A stretch of 31,073 nucleotides of DNA from the NCBI GenBank assembly GCA_046262435.1, contig JBHEMT010000031.1:1-31073 (forward strand). Direction: 5' to 3'. This DNA comes from JBHEMT01 sp046262435. Its GTDB lineage: Bacteria; Chloroflexota; Dormibacteria; Aeolococcales; Aeolococcaceae. Shown here piece by piece: positions 22,141 through 29,188 of the stretch (within the stretch, counting starts at the first letter, position 1; the number at the start of each line of letters is the position of its first letter). The notes beneath the pieces were generated by a model that searched no databases, had not been told where the DNA came from, and saw only the letters and a list, made by a program, of their open reading frames with translations. Both the position numbers and the translations under genes were made by a program.

Positions 22141-22785
22141 TCAGTCCGTGCCGTAGTACCGGTCACCGAAGTCGCCGAGGCCGGGAACGATGTACTTCCG
22201 CTCGTTGAGCCGGCGGTCGACCACGGCGGTGACGATGGGCACCTCGGGGTGGCGCCGGTGCACCGCCTCGATGCCCTCGGGAGCGGCGACGATACATGCC
22301 AGACGGATGGAGTGAGCCCTTTGCTCCTTGAGCAGTTCGATGGTGGCGATCGCCGATCCGCCGGTGGCCAGCATCGGGTCGAGGATGATCACCTCCCCCT
22401 CGGCCAGGCGTTGGGGCAGCTTCTGGTAGTAGGAGCGCGCGATGGCTGTCTCCTCGTCCCGTTCGAGGCCGACGAAACCCACTCGGCTGCCGGGTACGAG
22501 ATCGCTGATCGCGTCGAGCATGCCCAGACCGGCGCGCAGCACGGGGACGAAGATCACCTTGCGGTCCACCCGGCGCGCGGTGGTCGTCTCCAGCGGGGTG
22601 GTCACCGACACCTCCCGAGTCGGCAGGTCGGCCAGGACCTCGAACGAGAGGAAGAGGGTGAGCAGGCGGGCGTTGCGCCGGAAGCGGTCCGTGTCAGTGC
22701 CGGCGTCACGAAGGGTGGTCAGCGCGTCCTGGACGAGCGGATGGTCGACCACGGTGACGAGCGCCTCGGATGTGCTCACGGCCAC
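22141..22785 (-). CDS. upp: uracil phosphoribosyltransferase
   Basis: Upp joins uracil and PRPP to give UMP in pyrimidine salvage. The 214-aa length, the PRPP loop EVIILDPMLATGGSA (131-145), the N-terminal basic RAGLGML segment and the C-terminal uracil-binding LGDFGDRYYGTD (202-214) are all typical. The active form is a dimer or tetramer. The ATG is at 22785; its ribosome site is weak (GGTGGCC region). The gene is convergent with the FAD-Rieske gene, with only 15 bases between stops. It is divergent from the small genes at 22890-23422. No regulatory element such as a PyrR site is visible upstream. Confidence 0.97.
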   Translation of the reverse strand: MAVSTSEALVTVVDHPLVQDALTTLRDAGTDTDRFRRNARLLTLFLSFEVLADLPTREVSVTTPLETTTARRVDRKVIFVPVLRAGLGMLDAISDLVPGSRVGFVGLERDEETAIARSYYQKLPQRLAEGEVIILDPMLATGGSAIATIELLKEQRAHSIRLACIVAAPEGIEAVHRRHPEVPIVTAVVDRRLNERKYIVPGLGDFGDRYYGTD

Positions 22786-22889
22786 CTGTGTAGCAGAGCG
22801 AGGTGCCGGCGCCGTGGGCTGCGCGCTGTGGCCGTCCCGGCATACTCGGCAGCAGGACCCGCCGCCGGAGCGGGCACGGAGGCCAGCGG

Positions 22890-23111
22890 ATGTCGGACCA
22901 CGTCGTCGCCGTCGTGGCCACCGTTGATGAGGCCGAACAGCGCTTCAGCACCTGGCTCGCGCGTCGCGGGCTGCACTACGAGGAGCTGAAGCCGGACGAC
23001 GTCCGGGTCGACGCCCACGAGGGCCACGACGGGGTCACCCGGATGCGCTTCTGGGTGCGCGCCGAGCTGGCCGGCGGGCCACCCGGCCAGCCGCCCGCCC
23101 AGACGCCGTGA
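22890..23111 (+). CDS. small hypothetical protein (73 aa)
   Basis: This short acidic protein has no recognised domain. It has an N-terminal helix-rich segment (VVATVDEAEQRFSTWLARRGL), then charged residues and a proline-rich end. It follows GGAGG by eight bases, a strong ribosome site, and its stop overlaps the GTG of the next gene (GTGA). The pair therefore looks co-translated, which supports a real gene. A small accessory subunit of the protein encoded next is a reasonable guess. Function is unknown. Confidence 0.6.
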   Translation: MSDHVVAVVATVDEAEQRFSTWLARRGLHYEELKPDDVRVDAHEGHDGVTRMRFWVRAELAGGPPGQPPAQTP

Positions 23112-23422
23112 CCGAGATCCGCTACTTCGCCTGGCGCGAGGTCCGTCCCGCCATCGCCTTTGCACTGGCGGGCGGTATCGCGGTGCACCGCAACCTGGAC
23201 TACTCCAACCGGCTCATCGGTGGCCGGCGGCGCCCCGGGCCCTTCCTGCACGTACTCGGCCTGCACGATCCGCTTCTCGCGTGGGCGGCCGAGCGCGGGC
23301 ACGGCGCTGAGTGGCTGCAGCCCGCCCGCCACGGCCGGCCTCCGCACTACGACGTCTTCGGCGAGCACGCCGCAACCATCCTCCGCGAGCTTGGCGTGGA
23401 GGCCGTCCGGCCTTCGCGCTGA
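23108..23422 (+). CDS. hypothetical protein (104 aa), faint similarity to DUF4031
   Basis: This 104-aa protein has a segment LHDPLLAWAAERGHGAEWLQ followed by GRPPHYDVFGEHAATILRELG. The order resembles DUF4031 proteins, which have LHAFA, then Trp-Phe-Gln and HYD motifs, but the match is loose. No membrane segment or signal is seen. It starts with GTG overlapping the stop of the 73-aa gene, so it likely depends on the upstream ribosome site. A tRNA gene lies immediately after on the other strand. Function is unknown; both members of this pair could be one system. Confidence 0.6.
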   Translation: MTEIRYFAWREVRPAIAFALAGGIAVHRNLDYSNRLIGGRRRPGPFLHVLGLHDPLLAWAAERGHGAEWLQPARHGRPPHYDVFGEHAATILRELGVEAVRPSR

Positions 23423-23429
23423 CCGAGCG

Positions 23430-23504
23430 TGGTCGGGGTGGCCGGGTTCGAACCGGCGACCCCCCGCTCCCAAAGCGGGTGCGCTACCACTGCGCTACAC
23501 CCCG
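23430..23504 (-). tRNA. tRNA-Pro (anticodon TGG)
   Basis: On the minus strand all arms pair: acceptor CGGGGTG/CACCCCG, D-arm GCGC with AGTGGTA loop, anticodon stem CCCGC/GCGGG around TTTGGGA, and T-arm GCCGG TTCGAAC CCGGC. The discriminator is A and CCA is encoded. TGG reads proline codons. It is 75 nt with the CCA end. Confidence 0.97.
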
Positions 23505-23576
23505 ATCGGGCTGAGCATACGGCCGTCCACACGCGGGCTGGGGGGTGGAGGCCACGCGCCCCGGCACAATGATTGC

Positions 23577-24770
23577 GTGGACGCCCTCGACATCGTGATT
23601 CTCGTCGCCGCCCTTGTCTTCGCAGCCTCCGGGTTTCGTCGTGGCCTTTCTTGGGTTGGCTTTTCGGTGGGCGGCCTGATCGTGGGTCTCCTTGTCGGGG
23701 CCCTGGTGGCCCGGCCCGCGGCGGCCGCGATTAGCCGCAACGACGCGGGCAGCCAGGCCACCGTGGCCACGGCGGTCCTTCTCTCGGTGGTGCTTGTGAT
23801 CCAGGGCATCGGCACCGCCATCGGCTATCAGGTGCGCTCCGCCACCCTGCGCCGGCGCAATGCAGAGATCGCCAGGCTCGACAGCGTGCTCGGAGCGGTG
23901 CTCGCCGTCCTGGCCACCTTCGCCGCCGTCTGGTTTCTCGGGCTCACCTTCGGGCAGAGCCGGTCGGTGGCGCTCGACCGGCAGATCCAGCGCTCCGCTG
24001 TGCTCCGCTCACTCGACGGCTTCGCCCCGGAGCTGCCCCCGCGCCTCGCCGAGGTGGGCAACGTGATCCGTGGTGCCCGCTTCCCCAACCCGTTCGCGTC
24101 GCTTGTGCCCGACGTGGGGTCGCCGGCCGCGCTGCCGGCGAGCGTCGACACCCCCGGGGTGCGAGCCGCCCGGGATGTCACCGTCCGGATCCTCGCCCGT
24201 GGGTGCGGCGTGGGCCAGGTGGAGGCGGGCTCCGGCTGGCCGGTGGCTCCCGGCTACCTGGTGACCAATGCGCACGTCGTCGCCGGCGCATCACGGGTCA
24301 GCGTCGATCTACCCAACGGCGAGGCCGTGCCCGCCACCGTTGTCCTCTACGACCCCAACGTGGACGTCGCCGTGCTCCACGTCGACCGGCTCGGCCTGCA
24401 GCCACTGGCCATGGTCGCCGAGGACCCGGCGCGCGGCACCGCCGGCGCGGTGATCGGTTTCCCCGGGGGTGCCTCGGAGCAGACGGTTCCCGCGGCCGTC
24501 AACGGCACCGAGACCGCCCGGGGGTACAACATCTACAACAGCGAAACGGTGGACCGGCGCATCGCCGTGCTGCACGCGGTGGTCATCCCGGGCAATTCGG
24601 GAGGGCCGGTCGTCGACCTCCAGGGCAAGGTGATCGGTCTGGTGTTCGCGGCCAGCACCACGGACCAGTCGGAGGGCTACGCCCTCACCATCCCCCAGGT
24701 GCGCGGCGACCTCACCGCCGGCACGCAGCGCACCCAGCCGGTATCGACCCAGGACTGCGCCCCCGCCTGA
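23577..24770 (+). CDS. MarP-like membrane-anchored trypsin-fold serine protease (CvpA-like N terminus)
   Basis: The protein has 397 aa: an N-terminal CvpA/colicin-V-like domain with about four membrane segments (residues 1-125) and a chymotrypsin-fold protease (about 195-397). The triad is H233 (VTNAHVV), D263 (NVDVAVLHV) and S341 (PGNSGGPVV). The cysteines C210 and C394 match the pair that bridges the ends of the MarP protease in mycobacteria. MarP protects Mycobacterium tuberculosis from acid. No PDZ domain follows, unlike HtrA. The start is GTG 23577, because the frame before it lacks ATG; no close ribosome site is visible. The stop codon lies inside a hairpin. Protease active site is outside the cytoplasm by the family model. 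Confidence 0.9.
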   Translation: MDALDIVILVAALVFAASGFRRGLSWVGFSVGGLIVGLLVGALVARPAAAAISRNDAGSQATVATAVLLSVVLVIQGIGTAIGYQVRSATLRRRNAEIARLDSVLGAVLAVLATFAAVWFLGLTFGQSRSVALDRQIQRSAVLRSLDGFAPELPPRLAEVGNVIRGARFPNPFASLVPDVGSPAALPASVDTPGVRAARDVTVRILARGCGVGQVEAGSGWPVAPGYLVTNAHVVAGASRVSVDLPNGEAVPATVVLYDPNVDVAVLHVDRLGLQPLAMVAEDPARGTAGAVIGFPGGASEQTVPAAVNGTETARGYNIYNSETVDRRIAVLHAVVIPGNSGGPVVDLQGKVIGLVFAASTTDQSEGYALTIPQVRGDLTAGTQRTQPVSTQDCAPA

Positions 24771-24784
24771 GTGGGCGGGGGCGC
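24757..24784. terminator. perfect 11-bp hairpin over the MarP-like stop codon
   Basis: GCGCCCCCGCC (24757-24767) and GGCGGGGGCGC (24774-24784) flank TGAGTG, which contains the stop TGA. No T-run follows. The neighbouring gene is convergent, so one element may end both transcripts. Confidence 0.65.
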
Positions 24785-24805
24785 GGCCTCCGGATTCGGT
24801 GACGT

Positions 24806-25753
24806 CTAGGTCAGGATGCCGGCAGCCCGGTCGATTCGGCTGTGGTACCGCGACCCCAGCGCTCCGCCGAGCGCAGAGGCGACGAGCATGACCACCAGGG
24901 CGACGAGCAAGGAGATGATTCCGCCGATTTGCAATGACGAGGGAGAGATGTTGAGGTGCAGCTGGCTGGCAACGTTGAACCTGCCGGCACCAAACACCGC
25001 CCCGAGCACACCGAGGATGACGGCCACCAGGATGGTCCAGATCACCACGCCCATGCCGTTGGCCACACCGGTGAAGCGGGCCAGGCGCCCGGCTGCGTAT
25101 CCGCCGATGAAGTAGGCCAGGAAGAGGGCCACCACCGCGCCGATGACCGCGCCCACCCCCAGGTTCTGCGTGGTCCCGGAGACCGCGCCGTTGGAGCTCG
25201 GTCCGGTGGCGCCGATCTGGGAGGCGACGGAGCCGACGATGGCGCCAACCACTCCGAGGAGCACGGTCAGGAAGAAGATCGCCACCGCGAAGCCGAGAAA
25301 GCTCGCCACCACGTCGAATCCGCCAAAGCGCCGGCGCACGTTCACCTGACGCTGGGCGGGGTCAATGTCGCGGCGCGACGCCACGGTGTCACGGTCGCCG
25401 CGCGCCACGGTGTCACGGTCGCCGCGCGACGTCACGCTGTCACGGTCGCCGCGCGAGGCCACGGTGTCACCCCGTTCGGGGGCGCCGGCTCGGTCAGTGG
25501 TCAGCGGCCGGTCATCACGGCTCTGCCGCTCACCGCGGACCTCCGTGGCCTGCCCGTCGGCCCGCTCGTCCACGCCGCGGCGGTCGCCCTCAACGTCGCC
25601 GACGCCCCGGCGGTCCCGCGCCCCCTGCTCCCCGGTCCGCTCGCCGAGTCCCGTGTCAGGCGCCCCCGCGCCACCGTCGTCTTGGGTCGCGACGGCGTCC
25701 GATGGCATCTGTGCCGACCTCTCCCCACGGTCTCCGCTGAATCGCTCTGACAT
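24806..25753 (-). CDS. four-TM membrane protein with a repeat-bearing charged N-terminal region
   Basis: This 315-aa protein has an unusual hydrophilic first half (1-145) rich in Arg, Asp and Gly. At 96-128 it carries tandem 9-residue units of the form D-(T/S)-V-(A/T)-S-R-G-D-R, with one 8-residue unit. Four membrane segments follow (about 148-176, 198-222, 233-256 and 276-300) with Gly-rich packing motifs. A small loop between the first and second contains NGAVSGTTQN. I do not recognise the family; the membrane half resembles small Gly-rich stress membrane proteins. The ATG at 25753 follows AAGGAG by eight bases, a strong ribosome site. A candidate -10, TATAAG, is at 25861-25866 and palindromes lie in the leader. 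Confidence 0.75.
   Translation of the reverse strand: MSERFSGDRGERSAQMPSDAVATQDDGGAGAPDTGLGERTGEQGARDRRGVGDVEGDRRGVDERADGQATEVRGERQSRDDRPLTTDRAGAPERGDTVASRGDRDSVTSRGDRDTVARGDRDTVASRRDIDPAQRQVNVRRRFGGFDVVASFLGFAVAIFFLTVLLGVVGAIVGSVASQIGATGPSSNGAVSGTTQNLGVGAVIGAVVALFLAYFIGGYAAGRLARFTGVANGMGVVIWTILVAVILGVLGAVFGAGRFNVASQLHLNISPSSLQIGGIISLLVALVVMLVASALGGALGSRYHSRIDRAAGILT
25370..25468 (-). repeat. in-frame 27-bp tandem repeat (4 units, one shortened)
   Basis: The repeat encodes the 9-aa units at residues 96-128 of the membrane protein. On the plus strand the core is CGGTCGCCGCGCG followed by CCACGGTGTCA, with small changes between units; one unit is 24 bp. This is the pattern of a minisatellite that could vary in copy number. 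Confidence 0.8.
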
Positions 25754-25822
25754 CGATGTCTCCTTTCCCGCCCGGGTAGCTCAGCGCGTCCCCGGCGAGG
25801 GTGGCCCGAGTGGTCGCCGCAT

Positions 25823-25834
25823 CGGACTAGTCCG
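25823..25834. promoter_or_regulatory. 12-bp palindrome in the leader of the membrane gene
   Basis: CGGACTAGTCCG is a perfect palindrome, 70 bases before the ATG at 25753 and just after a candidate -10 (TATAAG, 25861-25866). The placement fits a repressor operator, by inference only. Confidence 0.4.
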
Positions 25835-25858
25835 GAGCCCGCGGTTGCTCGGCGGACA

Positions 25859-25894
25859 AACTTATAGCGGCCGTGTCAAGCAACATCATAAGTT
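25859..25894. repeat. 7-bp inverted repeat around a candidate promoter
   Basis: AACTTAT (25859-25865) and ATAAGTT (25888-25894) are exact inverted repeats 22 bases apart, overlapping TATAAG and a TTGACA (minus strand, 25874-25879). They may be regulator half-sites. Confidence 0.35.
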
Positions 25895-25945
25895 CGCTGT
25901 ACCCGTTCCGTCGACCGCTGCGTTTGGGGCGTCCCGAGCCCCGGA

Positions 25946-26191
25946 TCAGAGAACCCCGCTGACCTCGTGGACATCGCCGCAGGGCACGTGCAGCGCTTCG
26001 TGGTGCTTGCGGACCGCGTCGGCGTCAGGTGCCTCGAGCAGGCAGTACACCTGGCCGTCGGGGTTGTGATACAGCTCGACCTGACGAACGCCGAACTCGT
26101 CGGTGGCGCCTTCTCTGGTGCCCTTGGCAATGCTGTCAACAGCCTCCTGGGGCAGCTTCAGGTCCCCGTGAAAATCCATGAACCGTGGCAT
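25946..26191 (-). CDS. DUF4242 small protein (nickel-binding SCO4226-like family)
   Basis: This 81-aa ferredoxin-like-fold protein has MPRFMDFHGDL, VELYHNPDGQVYCLLEAPDA and VRKHHEALHVPCGDVHEV, the pattern of DUF4242. A Streptomyces member, SCO4226, binds nickel. Histidines H58 region (RKHHEALH) and the cysteines C49 and C71 could be ligands, but I cannot match them precisely to the nickel site. I prefer the ATG at 26191, preceded by GGGG; the ATG at 26206 would add five residues and sits too close to the predicted transcription start. A perfect -35 with a spaced -10 lies just upstream. Confidence 0.82.
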   Translation of the reverse strand: MPRFMDFHGDLKLPQEAVDSIAKGTREGATDEFGVRQVELYHNPDGQVYCLLEAPDADAVRKHHEALHVPCGDVHEVSGVL

Positions 26192-26228
26192 GGCCTGGCC
26201 CCCCATACGCAGTGCGGTGAATGGCCCG

Positions 26229-26257
26229 AACCTAGTCCTGACCGGTTGGTGTGTCAA
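26229..26257 (-). promoter_or_regulatory. promoter of the DUF4242 gene
   Basis: On the minus strand TTGACA (26252-26257) is followed after 17 bases by TAGGTT (26229-26234). Transcription would start near 26222, leaving a leader of about 30 bases to the ATG at 26191. Confidence 0.65.
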
Positions 26258-26544
26258 GGGCAGTCCGGCCCCGCGCTGTCGCACGGCACGGCTGGTGAGG
26301 GTGAGCGCCCACGCCCTGGCCTCAACGACCTCGACGCGACGCGGCACATCTCGCCGGACGATCAGCATCCGCCGTGCTCGTGCCATCCCTATACGAGGCT
26401 TCGAAGCACGGGCCGCAGGCGGAGGAAGCGGGTGCCGCCTGCTTCATCCCACGTTCGAGTTCAGCCCAGAGCGACTGGTGGAGGCGTGGCGGTCAGTTGG
26501 GGGCGCCACGCGGCCTGACGACCGACGCGAGAGCCGGGAACACC
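26258..26544. other. non-coding stretch between the kinase and DUF4242 genes
   Basis: The 287 bases contain open frames only of shadow quality, with no recognisable motif or ribosome site. I see no RNA gene or repeat. It holds the region upstream of the DUF4242 promoter and the 3' end of the kinase transcript. Confidence 0.5.
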
Positions 26545-28716
26545 TCAGCCGGGCACACGGGTGGGCTTATCCGCACTCGCGCGCGCGCCCACCGCCAGCG
26601 GCAGCCAGCCACTGAGGGTCGTGCCGTGGCCAGGAGCGGAGTGCAGCTCGACCCCGCCCCCAAGGGCGTCGAACCGGTCGGCCATGTTGGTGGTGCCAGC
26701 CCCCCGCTTCATGGTGGCTATGTCAAAGCCGCTGCCGTCGTCGGTGACGCTGATGCAGAGGCGGTCGCCGTCACCGTGGAGGCGGATCACAGCGCTGCTC
26801 GCCTGGGCGTACTTCTGCACATTCTGGATGGCCTCGAGGCAGCAGAAATAGACAGCCGCCTCGATGTCCTGGGGATAGCGTTCCACGCCCTCGGCCTCGA
26901 CGGTGACGGGCACAGTGGCCTTGCGTGCCTGGGACTCCAGCGCCGCCACCAAACCCTTGTCGGCGAGCAGCGGCGGATAGATGCCCCGAGCCAGGTCGCG
27001 CAGTGTCTGCAACGCCTCGTCGGCGTCGGCCTTGAGTTGGGTGATGATGGCCTCAGCCTTCTCTGGGTCGCGCAAAGCGAGCATCTCTGCGAGGCCGAGC
27101 TTCACCTTGAGGGCGACCAAGTGCTGCTGGGCGCCGTCATGGAGGTTGCGCTCGAGGCGGCGTCGCTCCCCGTCCTGGGCTGTGACCAGGCGTTGACGCG
27201 AGGCACGCAAATCCTCGAGGCGCGCCTGGAGGTCGCTGCCCAGGCCGACGTTCTTGAGCACCAGGCCGGCCTGCGCCGCGAGGTCGCCGACGAGCTTCTC
27301 CTCGATGGGGGTGAGTTGCTCGCCGGGACGCTTGGTGACGCTGAGTGCGCCGAGCAGCGCCCCCTGATGACGCACCTCCATCACACGGGTGGCGGCGCCG
27401 ATCAAGGGGGCGGAGCCGTTGGAGGAGGCGGGCAGCTCGGCCAGCGCCGAGTGCGACGGCCAACCAGCCGCGACTCTCCAACCCGTCTCGGTGTGCAGCA
27501 GCACGTCCGCGCGGTCGGCGCCGGTGCCCTCCGCGAGCATGCGAGCCATGCGCGGCATCACCTCGTCGGCGGCGTACGACCCCGACACCCGGGCAGAGAA
27601 CTCTGAGAGCACCTCGTATGGGGTCGCCCGCTTGCCGTACACCAGCCGGTTGGCCACGCGCTGGATGCGCTCGCGCACCGGCTGGAAACCCACCGCGACG
27701 ATCGCCGTCGCCAGGATCGACAGCCCCAGGTTAGGTCTGCCTCCGCCGCCGACCGCAGCCCCGATGCCCACTGCGATGGCCACGTATACCGCAGTGATGG
27801 ACACGCCCAGGGAGCCGTACACCAGGGTGCGGCTGATCACCAGGTCGATGTCGTACAAGCGGTGCTTGAGGATGGCGATCGCCACCGCGACGGGCAACAG
27901 GATTCCGAAACCCAGCGCGACCGCCACGTTCCCCGCCGTGGCACCGATCACGGGAACGGCGAGACCCGCGAGCTCGAGCAGTGCGATGACCGTGCCGCTG
28001 AGCAACACCGCGTATGCGATCCACTTCACCCGCTGCCGCTCATCGGCAACGGCGCGGCGCATGCGCACGAACGGAGCAGCCGCAGACACCAACAACAGCA
28101 GGAAGCCAAGACCGAACAGGACAGTAAAGAGGGGACCCGATCCACCTTGGTAGACGCCGCCAAGTGCGTCGACGCCGAGTGGGTTGCGGGGCCCGACCGC
28201 CCGGCTGTTGCCGATGATCAGCGGACCCGGTCCGAACATGCCGAGCGCCGCGGGCACAGCCGCGTCGATGATCACGACCGCCGCGAACGGTCGCCACCGC
28301 GACGACGGGAGACGGCCGTCCGGGAGCAGCACGAGCAGCATCGCAACAGCGCCCGCGGGGGAGACGGCCGTGTAGGTCCAGCTGTTGAGCCACAGCGCCC
28401 AGGCCACGCCGGGCAGGGAGCGGTGGCCGTGCAGCGCCGCCTGCGCGTACTGAGCCTCGACGCCCAGCGAGCCCGCCGCCAGCGCGATGACCAGCATCAG
28501 CCAGCCGGTGGCGTTGTGCGGCCGACGAGACGCCACCAGAGCACCGATGCAGGCGAGCCCGATCGGCGGAACGACGGACGGCAGATTGTCGGCGCCAATC
28601 GCTGCGGCGCCGTTGAGCGACGACAGCCCGACCGTTCCTAGGGCCGTGGCCACTGCGAGAGCCGCCAGCATCAGTGCAAGCAGGGCGACTCGGCCCCGGG
28701 CCCTGCTTTGGATCAT
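26545..28716 (-). CDS. membrane sensor histidine kinase, HisKA_3 (NarL/LiaS-type)
   Basis: This 723-aa kinase has about eight to nine membrane segments in residues 10-345, a GAF-like sensor domain (about 366-490), a HisKA_3 dimerisation domain with the phospho-accepting H526 (RRLERNLHDGAQQHLVAL), and an HATPase domain with the N box EAIQNVQKYA (628-637) and DDGSGFD (659-665). The GAF part suggests a small-molecule or redox input, which is inference. Such kinases normally phosphorylate a NarL-type regulator, but no such gene is in this window. The nearest receiver, at 10654-11028, is degenerate and far away. The ATG at 28716 starts a hydrophobic segment. It may have its own promoter upstream, which I cannot identify. 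Confidence 0.93.
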   Translation of the reverse strand: MIQSRARGRVALLALMLAALAVATALGTVGLSSLNGAAAIGADNLPSVVPPIGLACIGALVASRRPHNATGWLMLVIALAAGSLGVEAQYAQAALHGHRSLPGVAWALWLNSWTYTAVSPAGAVAMLLVLLPDGRLPSSRWRPFAAVVIIDAAVPAALGMFGPGPLIIGNSRAVGPRNPLGVDALGGVYQGGSGPLFTVLFGLGFLLLLVSAAAPFVRMRRAVADERQRVKWIAYAVLLSGTVIALLELAGLAVPVIGATAGNVAVALGFGILLPVAVAIAILKHRLYDIDLVISRTLVYGSLGVSITAVYVAIAVGIGAAVGGGGRPNLGLSILATAIVAVGFQPVRERIQRVANRLVYGKRATPYEVLSEFSARVSGSYAADEVMPRMARMLAEGTGADRADVLLHTETGWRVAAGWPSHSALAELPASSNGSAPLIGAATRVMEVRHQGALLGALSVTKRPGEQLTPIEEKLVGDLAAQAGLVLKNVGLGSDLQARLEDLRASRQRLVTAQDGERRRLERNLHDGAQQHLVALKVKLGLAEMLALRDPEKAEAIITQLKADADEALQTLRDLARGIYPPLLADKGLVAALESQARKATVPVTVEAEGVERYPQDIEAAVYFCCLEAIQNVQKYAQASSAVIRLHGDGDRLCISVTDDGSGFDIATMKRGAGTTNMADRFDALGGGVELHSAPGHGTTLSGWLPLAVGARASADKPTRVPG

Positions 28717-29069
28717 GTCGGCGTCACCGATGTCACCGCGTCATCCAGGTCCCCTGGAAGCGCATCCAGCGGTCGATGAACTGTCGAGCGCCGTCCGGGC
28801 GCATTGCGCCTCATCGGTGCCGCGGCGACCCACAGGTCGAAAAAATCCCATCGACACCTCGGTGCGGCGGTCCCGGTACGGCTTGATGGCGATCGAACCG
28901 GTTCACTTCCCACGCTGCTGCTTGCCCTGACGGCTGGAATGGGGTGGCTCCGTCGCGGCCAGTGAGCATGGCCCCGATGATGCAGAAATCGATGCAGTGC
29001 GAGCCGGACACTAGCGCTTAGGTGACGTAATACGCAGGCCACCGAGCCGGGCGCTGCCTGCGAATAAGA
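28717..29069. other. non-coding gap between the kinase and tRNA-Leu
   Basis: These 353 bases hold several short open frames on the minus strand, for example 28811-29011 (66 codons), but none has a ribosome site, a family motif or coding-like composition I trust. It may include the kinase promoter. A decayed gene or element is possible; nothing is recognised. Confidence 0.5.
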
Positions 29070-29156
29070 TGGTGCCGAGAAAGGGAGTCGAACCCTTACG
29101 CCCTTGCGGACACAGCGCCCTGAACGCTGCGTGTCTACCAGTTCCACCACCTCGGC
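29070..29156 (-). tRNA. tRNA-Leu (anticodon CAG)
   Basis: On the minus strand the gene begins GCCGAGGTGGTGGAACTGG with acceptor GCCGAGG/TTTCTCGGC end-pairing, an anticodon loop TTCAGGG (CAG), a long class II variable arm (TGTCCGCAAGGGCG), T-arm AGGG TTCGACT CCCT, discriminator A and encoded CCA. It is 87 nt long with CCA. Confidence 0.96.
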
Positions 29157-29188
29157 GCGGTGGTCCATCCTAACGGACCGCCCGGGCC

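Noticed and set aside
25370..25468. RGD motifs in the repeat region as integrin-binding sites
   Set aside because: The Arg-Gly-Asp strings come from a short tandem repeat in what is probably a cytoplasmic tail; there is no evidence of exposure or host contact.
25370..25468. CRISPR array
   Set aside because: The units are directly adjacent, in-frame and have no spacers; no cas gene is present.
28811..29011. A 66-codon gene before tRNA-Leu
   Set aside because: No ribosome site or recognisable motif, and other frames in this stretch are just as open.
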